Assembly (NCBI GenBank): GCA_963580455.1
Contig: OY756971.1
Location: forward strand, 11,121,001 to 11,185,000
From: Euonymus europaeus
Taxonomy: Eukaryota; Streptophyta; Magnoliopsida; Celastrales; Celastraceae
Length of the DNA: 64,000 bases
Reading direction: 5' to 3'
Below, in pieces: positions 37,549-44,681 of the stretch (its first letter is position 1; every line of letters starts with the position of its first letter). A program made the translations under genes and the position numbers. The notes under the pieces are model-generated. The model ran no database searches. It was not told the origin of the DNA and saw only the letters and a list, made by a program, of their open reading frames with translations.

Positions 37549-37949
37549 AAAAGATATTCGGTCCTATCAGTTCTCGCCAAACGACATCTGCTAAAGTATT
37601 ATTCTACTTTGGTCAGTTTCAACTTTTGCTTGATTTAAAGTATCTTTTACTTTATTAAAGTTTTCGTCGGCACATGTATAATTGACCGACACCTTTTCTT
37701 TATGTCAATTTAGTTTGGCTTTTGTAATTATTATAGATTCCCTTCAAGCCTATATAATGGTTTGAAGTTTCAGTTGTAAATCAGAGTTGGAAAATCAATA
37801 GAAGTTCTCTCTTCTTTCAAAAGCTTATGTCCACAATTCGTATTCATAATAACATTATACAAATCGCTTCCACACATCTATTAGCAAACGTCGAAGGTCG
37901 ACCAACTCCGTCTAACCCCGACGCTGCGCTGCACATAGATAACGTGAGT
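37549..37949 (+). promoter_or_regulatory. Viral promoter and truncated leader, segment 1
   Basis: The region has a TATA box TATATAA at 37,751-37,757 and short AAAGTA/TACTTT inverted motifs about 130-180 bp upstream. It should drive the pregenomic RNA, starting some 30 bases after the TATA box. An ATG follows in the leader at AGCTTATGTCC (about 37,826). The leader stops at GAGT, the last base of which is the first base of the primer-binding site in segment 2. Activity is not shown by the sequence; this copy is probably silenced. Confidence 0.7.
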
Positions 37950-38055
37950 AGTCCGTACTAGATTAAAAAAACTAACGGATGGAATTCTTGATTTTAACCA
38001 TTATACTTATGGTGAACTCTCTGCTGAGACAGTCGCTGAAGGTGTGTCTCTTCAC
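37950..38055 (+). pseudogene. Coat protein C-terminal fragment with 2-bp deletion
   Basis: Its sequence corresponds to 33,473-33,580 of segment 1. GTGTCTCTTCACTG replaces GTGTCTCTCTGCACTG, a 2-bp deletion that puts this fragment out of frame with the downstream zinc knuckle. The apparent start of the following frame at 37,979 is therefore out-of-frame coat sequence, not a real N-terminus. Confidence 0.85.
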
Positions 38056-40987
38056 TGATCTTAAAATGCAAGATCAGATAGCTAAGGAACGACGATTAGG
38101 AAAATCCATTCTTGGTGACTTTTGTCAACATATGGGTTTACCTAATAAGTCTCATAAGGCTTATAAATCTTCTAGAAAGAGGTTTAAATCTTCTAGATCT
38201 TATCAATATGATAAACCTGTTAAAAGATCTTATTCTAGGTCTTTTCCTAAAAATATTCCGAGAAAAACGAGGTCTAATTTGTCTAAGACTAAACCTTCTG
38301 GTTCTAAATCTCAGTCTACTAGACCACGTATTAAAATTGTTTGCTTTAATTGTGGAAAGCAAGGTCATTACGCTAATCGTTGTACACAACGAAAAGCTAA
38401 TTCTTTGGAAATTGCTGAACTACGAACTGCTATTGATCACTTGAAAGTTAATGATGACGCTAAACAGCAGTTCAAGGAGTTAATCTTTGAATCTGAAGAT
38501 TCTTCCAATGGTTATTCTACTGCTAATGATAAAACAGATTGTGATTGTGACACTTACAAATCACTTTTGAAAACAAATGGCTTATTAGTCATTTCTTCTG
38601 CTGAAAGTTCCATTCTTGAATTCATTGATTCAATCACTGACCCTGAAGCTCGCATGGATGCTATTCTACACTATATGAAAGGTCAGGATTCTTCTCCTAC
38701 ATCTTCTACTCCTTTACAACATAAATTGTCCCAACATTCTCATGTTTATGATTTGAAAACTGTTTATGATAGGTTTAAACCTAAACCTTCATCTTTATCT
38801 TCTGTTCCTACTTTTATTTCTGATTTAAAATCTGAAGTTAATCAGCTCAAAAGTGAGCTTAAAGCTCTGGGTTCTCGGGTTTCTCTACTCGAACATCAAT
38901 CTTCTTTTTCCCGGGGGGAAAGTAGTGGACAACAACAACAACCAGATAAAGGTAAAGAAAAGATTGATGCTAATCCAGAAAAGATAGCAATTGAATCATT
39001 AATTGCTCAATTTGAAGGACAAGCAGAGCCAGGATTAAATTTGATTGATAAGGTGACAACTCATCGATGGTACACTCGAATCTCTCTTGTCATTAATAAT
39101 GAATATATTGTTTCCTCTGTTACTGCCCTAATAGATTCAGGAGCAGATCAGAACTGTATCAATGAAGGACTGATTCCATCTAAGTACTGGACAAAGACTT
39201 CTGAACAACTTAGTACTGCTGATGGAGCCCGGTTGAACATTCGATATAAAATATCGGATGCAAGTATCTGCCATAAAGGTCAGTGTTTTAAGATGCCTTT
39301 TATTTTAGTCAAAGGCTTATCTAATCAGGTCATTTTGGGGAATCCATTTTTACATATGCTTTACCCTATTCAGAAAATTGACCATAAAGAAATTGTGACT
39401 GACATTGATGGAGAACTTATTAGTTTTGAATTATTGAAACCTCCTGAGTTACTTTTTATAGATGAATTGAGAAGACAGATTAAAAATAAAGAAAAATTTT
39501 TAAACTCAATTCAGAAAGAAGTGACTTTTGAACAAATAAAGAAGAAACTAGAAGATCCTTTAATATCTAAAAGGATCCAGGACATACAGGACAAGATTGA
39601 AAAGACTGTTTGTGCAGAACTACCAAATGCTTTCTGGAATAGAAAGAAGCATGTTGTCAATCTTCCCTATGAACCTGACTTTAATGAAAGTCAGATTAAT
39701 ACCCGTGCTAGACCTATTGCTATGGGACCCAAGCATATGGAAATTTGCAAAAAAGAGATACAGACTCTTCTGGACAAAGGTCTTATCAGGCCTAGTAAAA
39801 GCCCTTGGAGCTGCCCAACATTTTATGTTGAAAATGCTGCTGAACTTGAACGAGGAGTTCCCAGGTTAGTAATCAATTATAAACCTTTAAATAAGGTTTT
39901 ACGTTGGATTAGATATCCAATACCCAATAAAAAAGATCTGTTGGGAAGACTTTATGAAGCCAATATATTTTCAAAATTCGATATGAAATCTGGTTATTGG
40001 CAGATTCAGATTGCTGAAGAAGATAAGTACAAAACAGCATTTACAGTTCCATTTGGACATTACGAATGGAATGTGATGCCTTTTGGACTTAAGAATGCGT
40101 CATCAGAATATCAGAAGATTATGAATGATATCTTCAATGCTTATACAAGCTTTACTATTGTTTATATTGACGATGTGTTGGTTTACTCTAACACATTGGA
40201 TCAGCATTTCAAACATCTCAACATCTTTATTAAGATTGTTGAAAGTGCAGGTTTGGTAATATCTCAGAAGAAAGTAAATATATTCCAGACAAAGATTCGA
40301 TTCTTAGGCCATAATATTGAGAATGGATCAATTGTGCCTATTGATGGAGCTATACAGTTCTCATCTTATTTTCCAGATGAGATCAAAGAAAAAACTCAGT
40401 TGCAAAGATTTCTGGGAAGTCTTAATTATCTTGCAGACTTCTACAAGAATTTAGCACAAGATGCTAAACCACTTTTTGATCGGCTTAAAGCCAATCCTCC
40501 TGAATGGACTGATGTACATACATCAGCTGTCAAAAAGATAAAGAAAAAAGCTAAAGAGCTTCCTTGTTTATCATTAGCCAATCCTGAAGCTTTAAAAATC
40601 GTTGAAACAGATGCTTCAGATCAAGGCTATGGTGGAATCCTTAAACAAAGGATTAATGAAAAAGAACAATTAGTTCGTTTCACATCTGGCTTATGGAAAG
40701 GAGCTAGATTAAATTATTCTACTATTAAAAAAGAAATTTTATCTGTGGTACTATGCATTACCAAGTTTGAGTCTGATTTATTGAATCAGAAATTTCTTTT
40801 AAGAATTGACTGCAAAGCAGCTAAAGACGTTTTATTGAAAGACGTCAAAAATATTGCCTCAAAGCAAATCTTTGCTAGGTGGCAAAGAATCTTATCTGCT
40901 TTTGACTTTGACATCGAGTTTATAAAAGGAAGCACTAACTCTCTTCCTGATTTCTTAACTCGAGAGTTCTTGCAGGGACATGGATAG
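37979..40987 (+). CDS. Zinc knuckle, protease, RT and RNase H of segment 2 (open frame)
   Basis: The reading frame is unbroken over 1,002 codons. Genuine viral frame begins after about residue 25. In order: a Lys/Arg/Ser-rich stretch (about 45-115), CCHC knuckle at about 122-135, helical linker, protease ALIDSGAD with its Asp near 386, RT with KFDMKSGYWQI and YIDD at 729-732, and RNase H with Asp near 878 (IVETDASD), Glu near 919 (KKEILSVV) and Asp near 944 (LLRIDCKAA). All catalytic residues of protease, RT and RNase H that I can locate are present, unlike in segment 1. There is no natural start codon or promoter directly upstream. It would make protein only if transcribed from segment 1 or a flanking promoter. 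The stop overlaps the ORF2 start by 8 bases. Confidence 0.92.
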   Translation: MEFLILTIILMVNSLLRQSLKVCLFTDLKMQDQIAKERRLGKSILGDFCQHMGLPNKSHKAYKSSRKRFKSSRSYQYDKPVKRSYSRSFPKNIPRKTRSNLSKTKPSGSKSQSTRPRIKIVCFNCGKQGHYANRCTQRKANSLEIAELRTAIDHLKVNDDAKQQFKELIFESEDSSNGYSTANDKTDCDCDTYKSLLKTNGLLVISSAESSILEFIDSITDPEARMDAILHYMKGQDSSPTSSTPLQHKLSQHSHVYDLKTVYDRFKPKPSSLSSVPTFISDLKSEVNQLKSELKALGSRVSLLEHQSSFSRGESSGQQQQPDKGKEKIDANPEKIAIESLIAQFEGQAEPGLNLIDKVTTHRWYTRISLVINNEYIVSSVTALIDSGADQNCINEGLIPSKYWTKTSEQLSTADGARLNIRYKISDASICHKGQCFKMPFILVKGLSNQVILGNPFLHMLYPIQKIDHKEIVTDIDGELISFELLKPPELLFIDELRRQIKNKEKFLNSIQKEVTFEQIKKKLEDPLISKRIQDIQDKIEKTVCAELPNAFWNRKKHVVNLPYEPDFNESQINTRARPIAMGPKHMEICKKEIQTLLDKGLIRPSKSPWSCPTFYVENAAELERGVPRLVINYKPLNKVLRWIRYPIPNKKDLLGRLYEANIFSKFDMKSGYWQIQIAEEDKYKTAFTVPFGHYEWNVMPFGLKNASSEYQKIMNDIFNAYTSFTIVYIDDVLVYSNTLDQHFKHLNIFIKIVESAGLVISQKKVNIFQTKIRFLGHNIENGSIVPIDGAIQFSSYFPDEIKEKTQLQRFLGSLNYLADFYKNLAQDAKPLFDRLKANPPEWTDVHTSAVKKIKKKAKELPCLSLANPEALKIVETDASDQGYGGILKQRINEKEQLVRFTSGLWKGARLNYSTIKKEILSVVLCITKFESDLLNQKFLLRIDCKAAKDVLLKDVKNIASKQIFARWQRILSAFDFDIEFIKGSTNSLPDFLTREFLQGHG

Positions 40988-42107
40988 CAGAAAGAAAAAG
41001 AAACAGCATGAAGTGCCTAATTCTCAGGCAGATCTCAAGAAAAAATATGAAGAAGGTGATCCATCAGTGGGTCTTCTTGGACAGCCTTCTGGTAAGTATG
41101 ATTATTACGTATCATACACTCCCTCTTCCTCTATTGAAAGAGAAAAACTTCGAGATGATGCTTATGAGCGTACAATGAAAGATTATGCTGGGGATTATAC
41201 CTTTCCCTATATTGAAACCAATTGGAAACATCTCATTCCAATTGAGAAAAAATACTTTAGCTTATCAGCTAGAGAAGTTGCAAAATTTTACTGTAAGGAT
41301 TATGCCGATCCTTCTTTTTATCCAAAAACATTTTCATATTATCAAGCTGTTTTAGGTGAGACTGGTTCCGCCTATTTTTCTCCATATAACAGAGGAGAAG
41401 AAGTCGCTTATTCAAAGTTGACAATCAGAAAAATTATTACTCCTGAAGAATGGGGTTCTGATTTCTTTCATTTTAAAGAACTAAAAAATGTTTATGGACC
41501 TAAGCTATTTAATTATTTTGACTACATCAATGCTTGGGAAGGATCTCTCTTATATGACAACAGACAGGAAAAGTTCAGTTGGTGGATTCAGTTTCAACTT
41601 GAAAATTCTCAACAGATCATCCCACAATGGTTCCTGTCATGGTTTGTGACATGGGGATTATATCCCTACATTTTGCCTTTATCTGTAAGGCAGGTATATG
41701 ATGACTTTGTAAAACTAAATGCTAAACAGCAGAACTGTAGACTGTTATTTTCCATTCTCTACCGAGTTCCATGGATTTTAAGATGGGACTATCAAATGCA
41801 AGGACAGTCTAAAGAAAAGCTTGGAGAAAGTCATGCTCATATCCTTTATCCGGGACAAAGAGTTATGATCAAATGGTGGAACAAGTTTGAATTTTTCGCT
41901 AAAGAGTCAATGTTTGCTAAAAAAGGATTGGTAAACCTTGATCCAGAACCAATCACTCCACCTGCTCCAAAGACTCCTAATGCAAAGGAATTAATCAAGG
42001 ATCTTATTTCATCAATTTCAAAAGAAGAACTTAAAAAGCAGTTCATGGCGGTCCTTTCTGAAGAAGAAGATGAAGACGATGACTCAATCGAGATTGTGTC
42101 ACATTAG
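40980..42107 (+). CDS. Viral ORF2 of segment 2, slightly truncated
   Basis: It has 375 codons from ATG in ATGGATAG to TAG at 42,105-42,107. It matches ORF2 of segment 1 throughout and reads through the place where that copy has a stop (37,123). The TAG here replaces CAG and removes the last 14 residues; the ancestral stop is near 42,149-42,151. Features are as in the other copy: aromatic-rich body, then PPAPKTPNAKELIKDL and an acidic C-terminus. There is no signal peptide or membrane segment. Function is unknown; it may be a soluble factor expressed from the same RNA by reinitiation. Confidence 0.87.
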   Translation: MDSRKKKKQHEVPNSQADLKKKYEEGDPSVGLLGQPSGKYDYYVSYTPSSSIEREKLRDDAYERTMKDYAGDYTFPYIETNWKHLIPIEKKYFSLSAREVAKFYCKDYADPSFYPKTFSYYQAVLGETGSAYFSPYNRGEEVAYSKLTIRKIITPEEWGSDFFHFKELKNVYGPKLFNYFDYINAWEGSLLYDNRQEKFSWWIQFQLENSQQIIPQWFLSWFVTWGLYPYILPLSVRQVYDDFVKLNAKQQNCRLLFSILYRVPWILRWDYQMQGQSKEKLGESHAHILYPGQRVMIKWWNKFEFFAKESMFAKKGLVNLDPEPITPPAPKTPNAKELIKDLISSISKEELKKQFMAVLSEEEDEDDDSIEIVSH

Positions 42108-42151
42108 TCAAGGGACCCATATGAAGAATCACAGGATCCGTATGATCTTTA

Positions 42152-42429
42152 AAAAAGATATTCGGTCCTATCAGTTCTCGCCAAACGACATCTGCTAAAG
42201 TATTATTCTACTTTAGTCAGTTTCGACTTTTGCTTTATTTAAAGTATCTTTTACTTTATTAAAGTTTTTGTCGGTACATGTATAATTGACCGACACCTTT
42301 ACTTTATGTCAATTTAGTTTGGCTTTTGTAATTATTGTAGATTCCCTTCAAGCCTATATAATGGTTTGAAGTTTCATTTGTAAATCAGAGTTGGAAAATT
42401 AATAGAAGTTCTCTCTTCTTTCAAAGCTT
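42152..42429 (+). promoter_or_regulatory. Viral promoter, segment 2
   Basis: TATATAA lies at 42,355-42,361. Upstream, CTAAAGTATTATTCTACTTTAG (about 42,195-42,216) forms a perfect 8-bp stem with a 6-base loop, and AAAGTATCTTTTACTTT lies close behind. Segment 1 has the same layout with one stem mismatch. The transcript start is expected around 42,385-42,395. An AATTAATAGAAG-like string about 40 bases past the TATA box could act in polyadenylation at the RNA end; that is weak. Confidence 0.7.
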
Positions 42430-42738
42430 ATGTCGACAATTCGTATTCATAATAATATTATACAAATCGCTTCCACACATCTACTAGAGAACGTCGAAGG
42501 TCGACCAACTCCGACTAACCCCGACGCTGCGCTGCACGTAGACACCCTGAGTGGTATCGGAGCCCGACGCCTCCGTGAGGTAATTACGATCTCTGTTTTA
42601 CTTCCTACGCAAGTTATACTTCCATCTCCTGTACATTGCTATGTAAATTGGTTGCCTTTCTTTCGTATGCCTAATGTCTATCATCTATGTGCTCTGCTCG
42701 CCTATGTCTCGCTTCTGTGTTCCCGAGAGGGGTTGTAG
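42430..42738 (+). CDS. Leader ORF spanning the primer-binding site
   Basis: The first ATG after the presumed transcript start opens 102 codons. The first 50 or so (MSTIRIHNN...) are also present in segment 1. The reading frame contains the primer-binding site and a candidate splice donor GAG/GTAATT at 42,579/42,580. Short ORFs in this position are usual in caulimovirid leaders. In RTBV such an ORF supplies the start codon of a spliced mRNA. Coding value of the part past the donor is doubtful. Confidence 0.45.
   Translation: MSTIRIHNNIIQIASTHLLENVEGRPTPTNPDAALHVDTLSGIGARRLREVITISVLLPTQVILPSPVHCYVNWLPFFRMPNVYHLCALLAYVSLLCSREGL
42552..42564 (+). promoter_or_regulatory. Primer-binding site for initiator tRNA-Met
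   Basis: TGGTATCGGAGCC matches the complement of the plant initiator tRNA-Met 3' end (TGGTATCAGAGCC) with one mismatch. Minus-strand DNA synthesis of caulimovirids is primed here, and one strand of virion DNA has its gap at this point. It lies about 190 bases past the TATA box. Segment 1 is cut at its first base. Confidence 0.85.
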
Positions 42739-42740
42739 AT

Positions 42741-42872
42741 ATGATAATGTTAAGGTTTTTTCATAATTTAAATGTTTACTTTAATTCAGATGATTTTGCT
42801 TATCGCCTAATGAGGTCTGGATCTGTTCATACTAGAACTGCTTATTTCAATATTCGAGCTCTTAGATATTAA
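42741..42872 (+). CDS. Small viral ORF a (43 codons)
   Basis: The ATG at 42,741 gives a 43-residue basic/aromatic peptide ending FNIRALRY. An in-frame ATG at 42,687 would extend it by 18 residues. Its TAA is followed after one base by the ATG of the next ORF (TAATATG), an arrangement typical of coupled translation on polycistronic caulimovirid RNA. No known domain is visible. It is present only in segment 2. Confidence 0.5.
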   Translation: MIMLRFFHNLNVYFNSDDFAYRLMRSGSVHTRTAYFNIRALRY

Positions 42873-42873
42873 T

Positions 42874-43110
42874 ATGCCTAATCCATTGCTTAGCACTCTC
42901 AGACACAGGAATAGACAATTAGAGCCATCGATTGCAGAATTTGACGACTTATTAGTCCGTGTTAATACTCTGGGTCAGAGAACTGCTCCAGATCATCCAA
43001 GTTTCATAATGCTTATGGATCTGTATATGCAACTGTCTGATATTGTCACTACATTAAAAAATGCTAGACGTGCCTTACTAAGGCAAATGGAACTCTTATC
43101 TAGAGTCTGA
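42874..43110 (+). CDS. Small viral ORF b (78 codons), helix-rich
   Basis: It begins one base after the preceding stop and ends in TGA two bases before the next ATG. The product is mostly predicted helix with heptad-like hydrophobics (LYMQLSDIVTTLKNARRALL) and ends QMELLSRV. The C-terminal part resembles that of the next ORF (LYMQL at similar distance from a final LSR plus aliphatic residue). By position it corresponds to the small ORFs preceding the polyprotein in badnaviruses and RTBV, of which one encodes a virion-associated protein. The function here is inference. Confidence 0.65.
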   Translation: MPNPLLSTLRHRNRQLEPSIAEFDDLLVRVNTLGQRTAPDHPSFIMLMDLYMQLSDIVTTLKNARRALLRQMELLSRV

Positions 43111-43112
43111 AT

Positions 43113-43346
43113 ATGATTTGTCCTAATATAGGTAATATTAAGTCTGAAATAAGACGTATATGTCATCATATTTGTGAAATAGAATATCGTATTGATGTAT
43201 TAAATGTTGTATTTATTCCACGTGGTACTTGGGAAACTGTTGGTAGATATTTAATAGAACGTCAACATTTGCAAGGTGATCTAGACAATCTTTATATGCA
43301 ATTAAATCAGTTAGAATCTCAACTTGCTATTTTATCACGTTTATAA
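43113..43346 (+). CDS. Small viral ORF c (77 codons), coiled-coil type
   Basis: It starts two bases after the TGA of ORF b. The residues IKSEIRRICHHICEIEYRI and the C-terminal LYMQLNQLESQLAILSRL have heptad spacing of Leu/Ile, which suggests a short coiled coil like that of virion-associated proteins (caulimovirus ORF III, badnavirus P2). It ends in TAA just before an A-run. The tail of the same gene opens segment 1 at 30,644. The coding frame is kept between the two copies despite base changes. Confidence 0.65.
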   Translation: MICPNIGNIKSEIRRICHHICEIEYRIDVLNVVFIPRGTWETVGRYLIERQHLQGDLDNLYMQLNQLESQLAILSRL

Positions 43347-43509
43347 AAAAAAAAAAAGATAAGTTACAAGTCTTTATTCTCTAGAGTCTCTTTTTAGATA
43401 AGTTTTGATATAAGGAAGCTTCGTCGCGCATCGCTATGGGTATCGTCGCCGGGAAGGCCTTTAAGACCCCTCTTGTCGAGCAAGTCGTTGACTGCCTACT
43501 TATATCAAG
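43347..43509 (+). promoter_or_regulatory. Intergenic region before ORF1, second copy
   Basis: The layout is as at 30,715: A-run, pyrimidine tract ending TCTCTTTTTAG (AG at 43,396-43,397), then the GC-rich stretch with CGTCGCGCATCGC and GTCGCCGGGAAGGCC. Conservation of a non-coding 160-bp stretch in an otherwise compact genome suggests a role in splicing or RNA structure. Confidence 0.5.
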
Positions 43510-43606
43510 ATGAATCTAGTTAGATACTTTGGTAGAAAAGAGTCAGGTACTCAAAAAAATAAAGAGATAGTTATTAATGAGAATTTTAATAAACGTTTGC
43601 AAAATT
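43510..43606 (+). pseudogene. ORF1 N-terminal stub
   Basis: The ATG at 43,510 gives about 32 codons (MNLVRYFGRKESGTQ..) before an internal deletion joins it out of frame to the coat region. The deletion corresponds to about 30,971-32,494 of segment 1 and removes the whole movement protein. Only one or two bases of overlap are visible at the junction. Confidence 0.88.
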
Positions 43607-44681
43607 GGAAGTACTTCTCAAATAGCTCAATCACAGCTGTCTTCTTCTAGTGAGCCTTTAACAGAAAAGCCACTTCAGCTTTCTACTTATGTTAAAAGTC
43701 CGTTATCTTCTAAGAGAACCTTTCCTGACATTCCTAGATTCCAGCCCTTTCTTGAAAAGGATTTTTCTTTTAAAATGTCTGGTTCTCCTTCTCCAGAGTT
43801 TATGTTGGAACTCTTTCAAAAACTTTCTGACACAAAAGGAAAGAAATCTTTATCAGTTTTAACTTAAGCTGAAGCTAATTCATCATCGAATGAACCAAGT
43901 TCATCTACTGAGTCAGATGATAGCTCTGATTCCTTAGATCGAACACATCAGATGTTCTTATCAGAACAACAGCCCTTAGAGATTAATAAAATTAAATACT
44001 CTAAGCTGCCTACTAGGTATGGTTATCCTCGACCTACACCTATAGATCTTCAAATAGAAGAAGATAATATTTTTGATCAAGTTATCTATTCAGGCGATTC
44101 CATTGTTGAATGGAATATTGACGCCATGACTGAACGACAAGTTGAAAAGGTACTGCAGCATATGATGATGTATGCTACAGCTGCTAAACAAAAGGGTAAT
44201 ACTGATCAAAATATTGCTAAATCTATTACCGCAGGATTTTCTGGTATGCTCAAAATGTGGTGGGATAATTATCTTTCCATGGAGTAAAGATCCAGTATTT
44301 GGTCAGCAATTAAAATTGAAAATAACATCGATGTATCTGACAGTACAAATACTTTGATCTATACCATTGTGCATCATTTTTTAGGTCATAGTCAATCCTT
44401 TATGGATAAATCTCAGGAACAGCTTATGAACTTACGCTGTCCTAAACTCTCTCATTATCGGTGGTACAAAGATGTCTTCTTTGCTAAAGTCTTTGAACGA
44501 CCTGACTGTAATAACGCCTTTTGGAAAGAAAAATTTATTGCAGGTCTACCACCTTTCTTTGCTGAAAAAGTCCGTACTAGATTAAAAAATCTAACGGATG
44601 GAATTCTTGATTTTAACCATTATACTTATGGTGAACTCTCTGCTGAGACAGTCGCTGAAGGTGTGTCTCTCTGCACTGATC
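43607..44681 (+). pseudogene. Coat protein fragment with two stop codons
   Basis: It is homologous to 32,495-33,575 of segment 1 and includes the LPTRYGYPRP, MLKMWWDNYL and HHFLGHSQSFM regions. The frame is broken by TAA at 43,865-43,867 and TAA at 44,285-44,287, each where segment 1 has CAA. It ends at the junction with satellite in CTGCACTGATC. It is non-functional. Confidence 0.9.

Larger units (their letters stand above)
30644..37949 (+). mobile_element. Endogenous caulimovirid, segment 1
   Basis: The satellite breaks off after AAGTATAAGCTTC at 30,643. Viral sequence then starts inside the last codons of a small ORF and runs through the intergenic region, ORF1 (movement, coat, protease, RT, RNase H), ORF2, the promoter and the leader, ending at 37,949 on the first base of the primer-binding site. 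There are no LTRs and no integrase, as expected of a pararetrovirus that entered by illegitimate recombination. At least five lesions inactivate it: a frameshift near 30,955-30,980, a 128-bp duplication, a 17-bp deletion near 34,986, a 108-bp deletion in RNase H and a stop in ORF2. It differs from segment 2 by a few percent. The family is secure; the genus (florendovirus-like or another endogenous group) is not. Confidence 0.93.
37950..44681 (+). mobile_element. Endogenous caulimovirid, segment 2 (more than one lap)
   Basis: It begins inside the coat-protein coding region (AGTCCGTACTAG, equivalent to 33,473 in segment 1). It runs through protease, RT, RNase H, ORF2, promoter, leader with primer-binding site, the small ORFs and the ORF1 start, and then coat protein again, ending at a point equivalent to 33,575. 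The last 113 bp repeat the first about 113 bp, so it passed a full circle, minus a deletion of about 1.5 kb at 43,606. From this I compute an ancestral circle of about 8.0 kb. Satellite resumes at 44,682. Confidence 0.92.

Noticed and set aside
30644..44681. Ty3/gypsy LTR retrotransposon
   Set aside because: The RT is related, but there are no LTRs and no integrase, and a 30K movement protein, caulimovirid coat region and single primer-binding site in a circularly permuted genome are present.
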